Shown: positions 1-11,637 of the stretch, piece by piece
Numbering within the stretch: position 1 is the first letter of the stretch
Layout of the letters: every line of letters starts with the position of its first letter
Assembly: GCA_015499995.1 (NCBI GenBank)
Contig: JADNRV010000064.1
Span: 124,001-188,000, forward strand
Length of the DNA stretch: 64,000 bases
Source of the DNA: Flammula alnicola
Taxonomy: Eukaryota > Basidiomycota > Agaricomycetes > Agaricales > Strophariaceae
Direction: 5' to 3'
Translations under genes and position numbers: made by a program
The notes under the pieces: model-generated
Told to the model about the DNA's origin: nothing
What the model saw: only the letters and a program-made list of their open reading frames with translations
The model's database searches: none

Positions 1-3000
1 AGAAGGCCTGGGTCACGGCGGTGTACGCAGATGCGGAAAATAAGGAACGAACGAACGTACGCGCGATAATTCCTCGAAACGACATATATTTTTGATATTC
101 TTGCAGAATATCCACCACCGGAGCCTCTGAATACAAATTAAACAACAAAGTCATCACCTACTCTGCCTATAATGCCGCCCTCATCTCGAATAACATTCTT
201 GTCAAGCCAAAGAACTTTCTTGTGTTCCAAGGCGATGTGGAGGCCGTCGCATCACAGTCGCCTCGTGGACTTTCGCGTCTCATCGAGCAGATCAGTGGTT
301 CCTTGGAACTGGCTTCGGAATACGAAAAAGCGAAAGAAGCCCAGGAGAGAGCGACGGAGAATGCTACCTTCAACTTTACGAAGCGGAGGGGTATTGCGGG
401 CGAGATCAAGCAATATAAAGAGCAGAAGAGCGAAGCTGATCGATTCGACGCCCTTTGTCAGGAGAGGGTGAGCGGAAATTCTCGTCGAAGCGTTCATCAC
501 TGACACCTCGTCCTAGAATCAACTCATCCTCAAACAGGTGTCGATAAAATTGTACCATATCGACCTGGGTATTGAGGGCAACACGAGAACGATGGTAACG
601 AAGAATAAGGAGCTGGCAGGGTTCCGACAGGAGCAAAAAGCACACGACCAGGAAGTGGAAGGAAGCTGCAAGGGTGGATCAAGCAAAAGCAAGGACTGCT
701 GTCATGCAAAAAGAAAAGAATATCAACAAGTCCCTGGAAGGCAAGGTGTGGCGCATTTCTATGCAATATTGTCGATGCGCTTAACATTCGGTACAGAGGC
801 CTGAACTGGTGGCGACAGAAGCTCAGATCACTCATGCTTCTAGGAAGTTGAACAACGCCTTAAAGTCGAAGGAGGATTCAGCCAAGAACGAGGCCCAGCT
901 GAAGGCCAAAGTCGCTGCATTACAACAGGAGCTGACTGCCTTAGGAAAGGCGGCCCAACGAGCTCAAGGGTAGGAATCGCCTTCGCCAAAATTTTATTCT
1001 AAAATTCATATCGCACCTGATTTTACAGAAGAACAACGCAAAGCGTCTCAGCATAACGTCACATTGAGCGAAGAAAGTTCAGATCAAATTGCACGTTTCT
1101 TATTGATTTTATTTATAACTTTCAACTAACCTTTCTTCAGGAAAGCTTTTTCAATGTTCTCGTTGTAGATGAACGACAGTCTCTCGAAACCCTTGCTCGC
1201 GAAGAAAACTGCGGGCCGAGCATTGTCTCAGCTATCGGAGAAACAGCAAGGATTCGAAGAGAAGAAGGTGACTCGGGGCGACGAAATGAATACAGAACGA
1301 AAAGAGGCAAGAGGTCACTTTTTCTGAGCTAAATTACCGTTCAGATTACTGATGATCGTGATGTAGCTAGAAGAAAGGATTTCTACTCTTCAAACTAAAC
1401 TGAAAATGTTCGTCAGGAACTTGATAACCAGCAATCGGAGAGGGCCGGATCACGTAAGTAACAGATCGTTCACGTTGTGGACAGCGAGAGTTCATTTTAT
1501 CTTCAGAAACTTCAGGTTGAAGCCGACGAGAAGCTGCAAAATGTCCATCAGTAGTCGTTGCAGGCCGGAGCGGAGAAACACGAGTCGGAGAAAGAGGCCA
1601 AGTTGAAGGAGACGCCAACGAACTTGCAACGTATTTTCCTGGTTAGTCTAACCGTGTTCCTCTAGGCAATGTTCCACGCTTATTTTTGTTATGACTAGGC
1701 GTGCGCGGTAGAATAGTCGACTTATGCAAGCCCATTCAACGAAAGTACGAAACGGCAGTATCAGTTGTCCTCGGCCGCAACATCGACGCCATCATCGTTG
1801 ACGAGGAGAACACTGCCATTGACTGTATGAGTACACCGAAACCAACGGACTGTCCAGGCCACCTTCATCCCTCTCGACACTATCCAGGTCAAACCGTCAA
1901 TGATAAATTCCGTTCCTTCGCCAAAGGCGCCTGTCTGGCAGTCGATGTCGTCCCAAATGAAGCTGCATTGAGAGAGCCATTCAGCACGCTTGTGGGAATG
2001 CCCTTGTATGTGATACCGTGGAGGTCGCGCGGTATGTGTGCTATGAGAGGAAGAAGTCAAAGGTGCCGTTATCATCGTGTACTGGCTTGAGAGGCTAATC
2101 TTTTTTCTTCATTCAGCGTAACACTGGAGGGTCCATTATCCACAAGAGCGGCCTCATCACTGTGGTCGCAGCACTCGTAATAATAAGAAATGGGTTGAGA
2201 AGGATATCCAGGGTAAGGGGTCTTCAACTTCCTAGTCACACAGTCCTCTCAATTCTGTTTCTTTTAGGTCTCATTCGTGCTCGCGACAATCTGTTGGCAG
2301 AACAGCGGGAGCTGAGCAAACAGAAGCCTCGCGGAAAGACTGACGAGTCCCTCATCTCTGAGATCTCATGACTTAATCAACTATCACCGTCGCGAAGGAT
2401 GATCTCGTACGCATCCCTATTTTTTCTAATTGTCTCTCGTCTCATATCAAACGCAGAGAGCATGGAAGCTTCGTCTAGCGGGCATCAAGGATGTGTTGAA
2501 ACATATCGATCGTGAACTGAAGGCTGTTTCTCCGGAACTGAAAAAGGTATGCAGCAATCCTTTCATTCATCTACATCTAGTATAAATTAATCTTCTCTTT
2601 TTTTTTCAGGCACACACTGCTCATAAAACGCTGCAAGAAAGGATAGCCAAGCTCTCGGCCACCGTCAACGCAGCAGAAGACAGCATTTTTTGCAGCGTTC
2701 TGTCGTAAAATCGGTGTTTGAATATTCGCGAATACGAGGAACGTCAACTCAAGGTCAAGAAGAGAGTCAGGCACGCCTTGGCTTCGGTTGACAAATCAGT
2801 ACGTCTTATCAGCCTTGGCTTTATCGATTTGATGACTTATGTAGAGCAGGGTGACATTTGTGAATGAAGGGATTACGACTGCCCGCGAGCGCCTGGCCCG
2901 TCTAGATACCCTTATCGACGCCGACCGCGTGAATCTAACCAAGCTGGAGGAGCAAACTCTGCTGCCAGCGAGGTATTGATTGGCCGAGGCAAGTGTTGAA

Positions 3001-3900
3001 AAGCTAAAGGAGGAACTCGGAGCACTGCAGGAGACCCTTGAGGAGAAGACCAGGGCCGTCGAACAAGTCAAGAACACTGCGCTTAAAGCATCCAAGGCCT
3101 TGACCAGGCCCTGAAAGAAATTGCTGTCCGCGTACGTGATGACATATCCTGCTTTTTCTTGGTGGTTTGACTGAAATTGTGCATCATAATAGAATGACGA
3201 GATCGAGAAGTTGGCTTTGGAAAGATCGGCACTGTATCGCAAATGTCGCCTGGAGGAGATCCAACCGCCTCTGCTTGAAGGTGATCTTAAACACGTCCCT
3301 ATGAAGGAGGTAAGTCGGAGCTCTTGTGTTCTTGTTATCCTCTAATCTGTAAACCAGAATCTGCGAGAAGCGATGGCCATGGACGTCGACGAGGACGAGA
3401 ATGGCACCCAGTGGCCGAAAGTCGTTGCCGACTATGGCATTCAAGTCGATTTCGAGTCGATAGATGAAGACAACCCGAGGATCCAGCCGAGGCTTTCCAT
3501 GACTAGACAAAGAGATAGCCGATAAGACCGCCGAGATCGAGCGAATGGCTCCTATATAAAAGCAATGGAGCGGTTAGTCCCCCTTCTTTTTCTCAGCACT
3601 GATTAGAGATTTGACCTTATCCCTAGCCTCGATGCCGTCGAAATGAAGCTCGCAGACACGGAGAAGGAGGCTGAGAAGGCACGGAAGTATTTTAAAAATG
3701 CGCGAGAGAGCTTCAATGATGTTAAGAAACGCCGGTTCGCATTTTTACCTGCTGTTGGCAGGGTTGGTTTCTCACGAAACGACAGATGCGATTTGTTCGA
3801 CAAAGCATACAATCATATATCTGATCGGATTTACAAGGAAGGTGTTGACGAAAGGAAAGGCGTCACCTATGGGCGGTGTTGCATCTCAGCCAAGAGTGAG
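1..3900 (+). pseudogene. SMC1: SMC1 cohesin subunit, N-terminal and central part, frame-broken
   Basis: SMC1 is an ATPase subunit of the cohesin ring in the nucleus. Frames read in turn give its landmarks. Near 160-470 there is the N-terminal lobe, with the phrase FQGDVEAVASQSP and then a stretch ending in KRRGIAGEIKQYKEQK. Coiled-coil segments follow (RKLNNALKSKEDSAKNEA near 840-890). The hinge lies near 1700-2180 (NIDAIIVDEENTAIDCM, then IIHKSGLIT). More coil runs to about 3885 (AYNHISDRI). The window opens inside the gene, so its first codons are missing. The coding frame is lost repeatedly by single bases, for example near 2128-2132 and 2160 just after the hinge, and a stop interrupts the coil near 3555. 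The C-terminal ATPase half does not follow: it lies on the other strand at 4600-5062. Family assignment is firm. I call it a pseudogene, but assembly indels could explain part of the damage. Confidence 0.5.
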
Positions 3901-4084
3901 ACAACGACGGAGTTCTGTTTAACCTTGAAGCTGGAAGCTTTAAAATGAAACCAGCTTGATCATCACCTCAATCTCAATCTGAGCACAGTGACGATGCCAT
4001 ATTCGATACCAAACGAACGTCATATCTCGATATTCAGGCCCCATTGGACCGCGAAGGAGTTGGACAACCCACAAAATATCCGTC

Positions 4085-4260
4085 CAGTTTCAAGACGCCG
4101 CAACGTTTTTTGGTACACCCGTCCTCCCAAATCTGACCGTCGACCCGGAGGTCCTGACTGCCCACACAGCCCAGGATACGACCAATGACAGGTCTTGGGA
4201 TTTCCTTAGCCCGATCATGTCATGTCGCCTCCAAAGTTGCTGGAAGCAAGAGTTATTGGC
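4085..4260 (+). repeat. Diverged inverted repeat, partner of 5600-5760
   Basis: Translation here gives a degraded SFKTPQRF..GTPV pattern. The reverse strand at about 5600-5760 gives SFKMPQLFGTPVHP followed by a similar stretch, and by eye the DNA is roughly 70% identical. The two copies face each other and bracket the inverted SMC1 C-terminal fragment. The + strand copy has stops and frame changes and is not a gene by itself. From 4260 to 4600 I see no coding signal. Confidence 0.5.
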
Positions 4261-4599
4261 TTCACTGACGCGCTCCTCAGGGCGCTTAGCTATCACCGTA
4301 CGCCTTACACTATATCCGCTCGAATAAGGCTGCCATTTCTTATCGGCGCCGTATGCAACGTTGTCGTAATTAAGGTTAACCTCCATGAGATGAGCGCGAA
4401 TGCGGAATTGTATGCATCGTCCATGTGCGGGTGGATAAACGTCCTGCCTGGAGGGACGCGGACGTATACGCGCAGCTCGTGGTGTGAGCTATAGCCATTT
4501 TCCAGGACACGAATTTCGCAGGTCAACTTGCTGGACTTGCGCCATTGCGGAGCAAGGTGCGTGAAGCAGACAGTGGAAGGTGAAATGAAGAAAACACAC

Positions 4600-5062
4600 A
4601 TCAAGTGTCAGCGTCCGCGAACTATTCACTTCCTTATCTCGATATATGCCGATCAAGGAATGACCCCGCTCGTACAATGAACCTTTCAAACTGATAACAA
4701 CAAATTGGAATGTATCTGAAGCATGAGCCCAAATATAATTCGCGACCTTCGAGACGTTGGTGTTATCTAGAGCAGCATCGACCTCATCAAGTGCGAAGAA
4801 AGGAGCTGGTTGGTAAATGAACGGATATGGATCAATTGCCGAATGCTTAAGAGCCTGCAAGTACCGGCCTATGAATGACGAACAGAAGAGCAAGAGCCGC
4901 CAGTCTTCTCTCCTCCTGAAGCTGCTCCATATCTCGGAATCGTTTCATGGTGGCACGGCGTGATATTTGATACCACGGTTATAGGGTTCCTAGATCGCTG
5001 GATGAGTAAGTAAGGACAGCTTGTGGTAATATCACGCACTTCGCTGTCCTCAAGTTCAAGTT
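4600..5062 (-). pseudogene. SMC1: SMC1 C-terminal ATPase part, inverted relative to the rest
   Basis: Read on the - strand, this holds the conserved end of SMC1: the approach to the signature motif (KRFRDMEQL, then a broken LSGGE), the Walker B/D-loop segment FFALDEVDAALDNTNV, and then FVVISLKGSLYERG and SSRTLTLD. An intron of normal size separates an exon ending LEDSE from one starting EPYNRGIKYHAVPP. One base is missing before the MKRF segment (4941-4953) and another inside the signature motif (about 4909-4926), so the ATPase signature is not encoded in frame. The orientation is opposite to the SMC1 part at 1-3900, so the gene as written here cannot make a complete protein. Confidence 0.5.
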
Positions 5063-5279
5063 AAAGCGCCGCAACTCAGACTGGAAGCAATGAACGAGAG
5101 TAAATAGCCGGTGCACTACTCGAGGTACGTGGACATGAATTCGACCAATCGTATCGGCTCGCATTTTATAGGCGTGGACTCGGACCTAACACTATGATGT
5201 AGGACATCATCAACTGTACCGACAGAGTTAGCACGACTATAATCGTATTTTTAGGCCCTACTACACACCTTCCAAAGAG

Positions 5280-5830
5280 GCAAGTCCTGCGTCGATCCTG
5301 CTAATATTCGTGTCTTGGAAAGCTGCAGGCCTGCAATAGCAGCTGCCGCCAACCAAGCACATACTGCATCTTGTTCGTTCCCACCGAGGCCCTGTCTATT
5401 CTCTTGCACAAGGAGGACGACAGACCGGTTTGCATCCATGTCATAAATGCAGATTTCCAATCTGACATGGCTCCGTACACTGCATATGACGAGTGGAATC
5501 TCCTGTCGAAAGCGTTTAATGTCACTATGAGATGAGTTGAAACTGGTGGAGCCAAGCGCGCTGAGCAGCGCCATGGAAAAATCAACGATTGCTGATTTCC
5601 CCGGCGCTCTAGGAAACATGGCGGGCTCCAGGTGGGCAAGGACCTGGTAAGGCGCGTTGTTGGCTGTATCACGAGCGATTGGGCTGTCAGGACCGTGGGT
5701 CGTGGTAGGGTCCGGATGGACAGGAGTTCCAAAAAGTTGTGGCATCTTGAAACTGAAAAAATATATTGTAGGCGTCCAGCTCCTTCGCCGTACAATGACT
5801 TCCGGATGGCGGTGCAAGGGCAGTTTGCCA
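5280..5830 (-). CDS. Hypothetical fungal protein, exon fragment
   Basis: An open stretch of about 180 codons on the - strand, with a codon pattern that looks coding. It starts near SFKMPQLFGTPVHP, contains DIKRFRQEIPLVICSV and ends ILAGSTQDLPLWKV, where a GT donor follows. I do not recognise the family. No good ATG opens it, so this is an internal exon or fragment. A degraded relative lies in opposite orientation at 4085-4260. It may be unrelated to SMC1 and simply one of the repeats that took part in the rearrangement. Between 5880 and 6200 I see no coding signal. Confidence 0.5.
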
Positions 5831-6211
5831 TTTGTGTGGGGGTGAACTGAAGGTAGGCAAATGTTCAAGTGCGCATTCGTTTCACTTTTGAAGTTTCAAG
5901 TACGCGCGCTTCGTCTCAGAACTCTTATTAAAGCCCGCCGCAAGGCAGCTACGCTGTTCGGGAATGTGGTGGTTGACGGAACGTGCTAGTGAGCATGAGT
6001 GTGAAGTGTGGCTGTGTGGCGGCAAGGATGCAGATTTGAACGCCGAACCTCTCATTCTTGACTCGTTCATCCATTTCGAGATATGTAGGATAAAATATCG
6101 CTTTAAATTTGTGCAACTGTGGTTACTGTACGAACACTTGATATGATGTTCATATACAGATGAGATTTATAACAACGTGTAGGTAATGAACATACCGAAG
6201 ATCAATCCACA

Positions 6212-7783
6212 TCACAAAGGTCGTTGAACAAGGACATCATAGTGGCCGGGACTTCATAAATCACATGCCGTAAGTCATTTAACAACAGATAACGAGATAA
6301 AATCGAGCTGAAGGCAAAGGAACATACCGGTAGAGCAGCACGAGGGGAACAGCCCCTTCGTTCGAATCATTCCGGAATTTAATGAAATCCACACCGTCCT
6401 CTCTGACTCCATTGAGGTACGCGACATCAACGTTGAGCTGCAATGCTTTGCACAGAGCGTCGATCTCGACGTTATCTTGTGATAACGCAGCATACGAAAC
6501 ATCTCAGTTTGAAAAAGGTAGGCCATTGAGTTTACCGCGACGTACCTGCTTCTTTACCCATTGCTTGCACCACGTTGGCGCAGAACGAATCCACGTCCAT
6601 CAGATCTTTGGTGTCTGGATGCACGAGGAAGCCTTCGTAGGCCTCGCGGTTGAGGCGGATTTGGGCCGACTTGGATCAAAGTTAACGGGGATATAGGCAA
6701 GAAATATGAGGAGTTGTCTTACCGTGAGGAATCGCAAATAGATGACGATTGAATTGGATACTGAAAGAAAAAACTCAATGTCAATCTACGAGCATAGCTA
6801 ATCGGATGGCGCACGTTCAGGAGCCTGAAATGCTTCTAAGAGACGATCGCTAGTCAAAGTGAGGCCATCTGCGCTTGGCTTGACGATGCCTTGAATTAGG
6901 GACGTGAAGTCGTCGTAGAAATCTTCATACACGAGCTTCTCAATACCAGCCTTGTCGAGGGTGTCTTTCGTGCTTTCGAGGATGGAGAGGCTGCTGGCCA
7001 CAGCGAAGTCCCTTTCGGGGCTATGTATAAGACTGTCCACGTATGCGAAGCCAAGAGCTACAATGTGCCACTAGGCAAGGTTAGAGTTGGTGCAGAGGAA
7101 TGAAAAATGCGCGACATCACATCTGTAGAAACAGTCACCGTCGCCTGTTGGGATGGCGATGCATTCATTACAGACGTCAGTGTAAGCTAAGTATATACGA
7201 GAGGAAGGGCAGGTTTGAGCGTACCTCTTGTTCGCCTCACTTGCTCGAATCCACGGCTTATGAGCCAGTCAATCTGTTTCAGGAACGAAGCCGATCCGTT
7301 TTCGTATTCACTCCGTAGAGTCGTCATAGGAGCAATGGCATCGATAAGAGGTCGCGATGGGACGCTATCGTTGAATAGTTCCTGCAGATGCGGAAAAGAA
7401 CACGTCAGCGCACTCTATCGTTACCGCGGATTGCGGAAACTACTTGGTTCATGTCGTACAACTGTGCTGGTGTCAGACCAGAGAATTCTGAGAGAAAAAC
7501 GCGTGGAGTACGTGAGATGGAGTTTAATACAGCAGGGTTAGAACATACCTTCATTTGAAAAGTTTAACAGACCGTTAGCTGAAGGTAACACCAAGGGAGG
7601 AAGCTCCGGGTTGGTATCTTCACTTGTGTCCATATCTTCACCTTCACAATCGGAATCGAGTGGCAACGCTTTGGGTTTCGAATATTTTCTAAAAGAAACA
7701 ATGGGCTGACGCATTCCGTAAAACGTAGGTCCTTACTGACGAGGCGTTGGAGGCAGTTTAGGAGTTTGGGGTACTTCTGACAT
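6212..7783 (-). CDS. Otubain-like ubiquitin thioesterase (peptidase C65)
   Basis: Otubains are cytosolic or nuclear cysteine proteases that cleave ubiquitin chains. Splicing GT-AG introns of about 50-90 bases gives one open frame. It runs from ATG at 7783 (MSEVPQTPKLPPTPRQ) through an acidic linker, the segment RSEYENGSASFLKQIDWLIS, the catalytic Asp/Cys motif GDGDCFYRS near 7115-7140, SLIHSPERD, FLVHPDTKDLMDVDSFCANV, and YLNGVREDGVDFIKF. It ends with the catalytic-His motif PGHYDVL just before the stop at 6212-6214. All three elements of the catalytic triad region are present, and I found no frame break. The ATG is preferred because a splice donor follows it directly in frame. It is one of the intact housekeeping genes in the window. 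Product confidence is high; exact intron borders are by eye. Confidence 0.5.
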
Positions 7784-8242
7784 TCTGGTGGAGATGTGAT
7801 TGGGTAAATGTTTGACTCGGTCGTGATAAGATAGTGGAAAAGACTTTATTGAGTTTATCGATTCGATTGAGATGGTACCAGCGGTGAATGAGTGGCAAGA
7901 CGCCAACACGACATTATGACGGCAGTTGCCGAACCGGGCCGACGCCTCAAAAAAAAAAAAAGACAAGCTTGTCGGTCGTCCTTCTACATTCTACGGTAGA
8001 CCTTTGCTCTTCCTCAGTGTTTGACTTTCAGATGTCGCGAGAACGATCACTTCGTAGCCTATATGACTCGTCCCTTTCAATTCATGCAGTTCAACGACCC
8101 TAATTTTCAAGGAAATTACGTTTCAAAAAGCAGTCTCGACTGATCAGAAACAAACCTTGCAATGCCTAAACTTCACGCCGACCTCGTGTTGGAAGGTATA
8201 ATTTAGGTGTGCTGGCGTTTGAACGTTATATCCCATGCCAAG
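7784..8242. other. Divergent intergenic region, otubain and caspase-like gene
   Basis: About 460 bases separate the starts of two divergently transcribed genes, so it should contain both promoters. It includes an A-run near 7951-7962. No distinctive regulatory motif was recognised. Confidence 0.5.
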
Positions 8243-11023
8243 ATGCCCTCACCTCTTTCTCACAGCTTCGCTCTCAATCGTTCAGAACTTTTGCTCCAGC
8301 TCTGGAAGTGAGCTTTCGTCTAGAATCTGCCTTTTTGTACTCACCTGACACCCCGTCTTGGCTAGCAAATCATCGCACAGCTCTAAGCAGCTGAAGTAGG
8401 TGCTTTCTCCTCGTCTAATCCTCCTACATTCTGACGTGCTGCGATATTCTAGGACCGCATATAAATCACCAACGATACTGTCGAGGTTGGTCAATATCTC
8501 TAAATATCGCGTTTCCGGATCTGCTTCAAGATGACCTTAGTCCCAAACCTCGTCTCTTTGCACTGATTATTGGCATCAACTTTTACGCGAACGTCGGATC
8601 TCTTCGGGGCGCTCTCGCGGACGCCCTCTCGTTTAAAGAATACCTGGAGTCGCATCTCAATGTTCCTGCTGATCAGATTCACACTCTTATCAACAAATCG
8701 GCCTCGCGGTCTGCCATCATCGAAGCGTTTATTCGTCTCAAGAATGACACTCGCATAGAAAAAGGAGACCCAATTTTCATTTACTACGCTGGTCATGGAA
8801 GCGAGATTACCGCGCCTCCGGGTGCTTCCGAGAGCAAAATCCAAGTCCTCATACCTGAGGATTATTCCGCAAAACCAGGCCAAGAGGTCCCGCCTATCCC
8901 AGATCGTACAATAGGTGCTTTGCTCACCCAGATCGCTGAGATGAAGGGGGACAACATCGTAAGTTTCGCACCTCCGTGTCTATGACAAATTGACCGAATT
9001 TTGTACGAGATGCCAGACTGTCGTGTTCGACTGTTGCCACTCTGCATCCGGGACCAGAGGCGAGGACGAATCGACAACGATCCGCGTTCGTTCTGTGGAG
9101 CTGGACTCCACCGTCTACCAAGAGGATCTTGACCAAGATATATTGGTCAACAGCAGAGGCTCGCATTCGCCCCACGGGTTTCTTCACAGCGGCCTCCGCT
9201 CGCATATGCTCATCGCAGCCTGCAGCTCCTCTGAGCTTGCCCAGGAAAGCGATGGCCATGGCAACTTTTCGACTGCATTCCTCAAACTTCTTCGTACTAC
9301 ATCGCCGAATGAGTTACGGTATTCCGATATTCTTACACATATGGATCAGATTCCTAGGTCAGTCGCGTATTTCTTGAATGACTGGCATTTATTCATTCCG
9401 AGATATTCGCAGTCAAAATCCTCAATGTGAAGGCCATGATCAGAACCGATACCTATTCGATGCCAAGGTCGCTGCAGTTGACCGCCTTTGCTTCAACATT
9501 GCTCTTGTAGAAGGCAGGTTTGTTCTAGATGCCGGGTCCATTCACGGCATCACCAAAGGGGCGGAATTCGCCGTCCACCCAAGCACAGAGCTCGCATTCA
9601 AAACTCCACTGGGAACTCTGATCGTTGAGACGTTAGGGCCATTCTCGGCCACATTGCAGCCTCTTCTAGGATCTCACGGCTTCAATATAACTCCGTCTGC
9701 GATCGCTGTCCAGACGAAAGCCGGCGAAAGAGAGGATATTCGTTTCTATTTCCCTCTCGATAATAGTTTCCTCCCTTGTTACGAAGCCTTGATTTCTGTG
9801 ATGCAAAGCAAGAAGGCCAACTTCCAGAACATTGTTTTGGTCGATAGGCCAGAAGATGCCCACCTCGAGGTCGCGATGGAGAATGGAAAAGCCATTTTTC
9901 TGATCAAGGACGAAAGGGTGACGCAGTACGGCCTCACCCGTCTATTTCATAGCGTCGACCCAGTTGTTGAGGAGATTGTCCCGGTTCTCAAGGCGGCCGC
10001 GCATTACTACTGGAAACTTAATCGAAGCAGCAACAATCCTGATATTACGCATAATGTACAGGTGGAAGTATATAAGTTGCAGGAATCGCTCTCGAATTTC
10101 GACCAATTTGGCCATCCTGAGATGACGCCCGTCGGTCCAAATCTTTGTCGAAACAATGTGCTCGACTTCGTGGTGGAAGAAGATGCTCCCTATGGAGTGA
10201 AGTTGACAAATAATAGTCCTCGTGATTTCTACCCGAACCTATTTTACTTCGATAACAGTGATCTCAGCATCGGTATGCATTACTTCTCTGCGGCCTCATC
10301 ATCTAATCAATATTTTACATAGGACCTTACTACCAACCTCCGACAAGCGGGCATTATGCCCTCGACGTTCCGTTGAAAAAGAATGGAGGAATCCTCACTA
10401 TCGGATATGGCACTGGAGGAGTACCGCCTTTCGCTTATTTCCTGCGAGACGAGCAGAACATCGACGTTGGCTTTCTCAAGCTATTCATCACCACCAAGCC
10501 TGTCGATCTATCCAGCATACCTCAACAAACTCCATTTGAAGACGCTCGCTCGTCTGGAAGTCTATCAAAAACCGAGATCGACACATGGGGTACCGTCCTC
10601 ATACCGGTTGTCCAACGCCGATACCCACCTTCCTTGAACAATCAGAACGACTGTCCGCAGTGCGGTTTTGTTTCTGCGACAAATCTCGACCTCAAAGCGG
10701 AGAACGAGGATCTGAAACGTGAACTCGAAATCCAAAGTATCAGTACTGCGCAGGACAAACGAAGCATGGAGGTCCAATGCACGGCTTTACGCTCCGAGTT
10801 GGAGCAAATGAACACAAAACTTGCAGAGCTGACGAGAATGCTCGAATCGGAGAAACGAGAAAGAGCCAACCTCCAAGCTCAGCTCGGGCGAGGACGGCCC
10901 GCGACCCCGGATTCTGGACACCAAAGGAACGCTCAGAAGCTCCATGACCCACGAGCCACTACAAAATTTCGTAAACCATCATTATCTGACCGCGCCAAAC
11001 GATTACTCGGACTTCATGCTTGA
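8243..11023 (+). CDS. Caspase-like (peptidase C14) protein, intact, 815 residues
   Basis: Seven exons (8243-8307, 8366-8395, 8453-8485, 8541-8958, 9017-9357, 9413-10272, 10323-11023) join into one frame of 815 codons with standard GT-AG borders. The protease domain starts at about residue 44 with RLFALIIGINFYANVGSLRG. It carries the catalytic His in IFIYYAGHGSEI and the catalytic Cys in VVFDCCHSASGTRG, as in metacaspases, whose known members cleave after Arg or Lys. It then has SHMLIAACSS and a long C-terminal extension of about 500 residues (ILTIGYGTGGVPPF, VGFLKLFITT). The last 110 residues form a predicted coiled coil with a preceding CPQC pair. Such extended C14 proteins are common in agaricomycetes. 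No death-fold domain was recognised at the N-terminus. The activity and biological role are inferred. A second, broken copy lies downstream at 13430. Confidence 0.5.
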
Positions 11024-11637
11024 ATAGCCTCACCTGGCTAGTCATTCTCAGTCGAGTTATATATCGTCCGAATCCCTGCAGGCCGTATGCTCATGAAACT
11101 TCATTTTTTTACTCATGCTTGTATGTTCTCTGTCGTATGTATGTCGCCTTTTCTATGATGATTCACCCTATGTTCATTTCAGTCCTTATCTGCTGGAAGC
11201 CTCCTGGCTTCGGTGTTTATAAATATGCTTCATCTCTGAACATGATTCCCTTGCGATGCCTGGCGTCAGTGCTGAAGTTAGTCCAGACCACACCCGCTTC
11301 ACGGACCGCATTCAACTAAACGAGTATGCTGCTCCATTCAGATACACGATTCACACATACTGTCAAAAGGCCGTTTCCACCATGGACAGATTGACGCTCA
11401 ATACGCCTTCATTCAGGTATATTTAACGAGGCTCGAGGCTGTGGGGAGGTGGGGCCACCTCGAGGCTGAAAGCATGGGGCAAGTCCTCGGACTTCGCCGT
11501 GCATGGAGCTTTAGGAAACGCCACAACCGTCACCACCATCCTGAACTCAGTGGTATGTTTTCAATGTCATGCCAGAAGTCTCCATATGCACGTCGCTCAT
11601 CATACGTATTATGACAAAACACTAGTTACAGAAGTTA
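11024..11637. other. Convergent intergenic region
   Basis: Between the stop of the caspase-like gene (+) and the end of the coiled-coil gene (-). It should hold both 3' untranslated regions. A T-rich stretch lies near 11101-11160. No gene was recognised. Confidence 0.5.
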
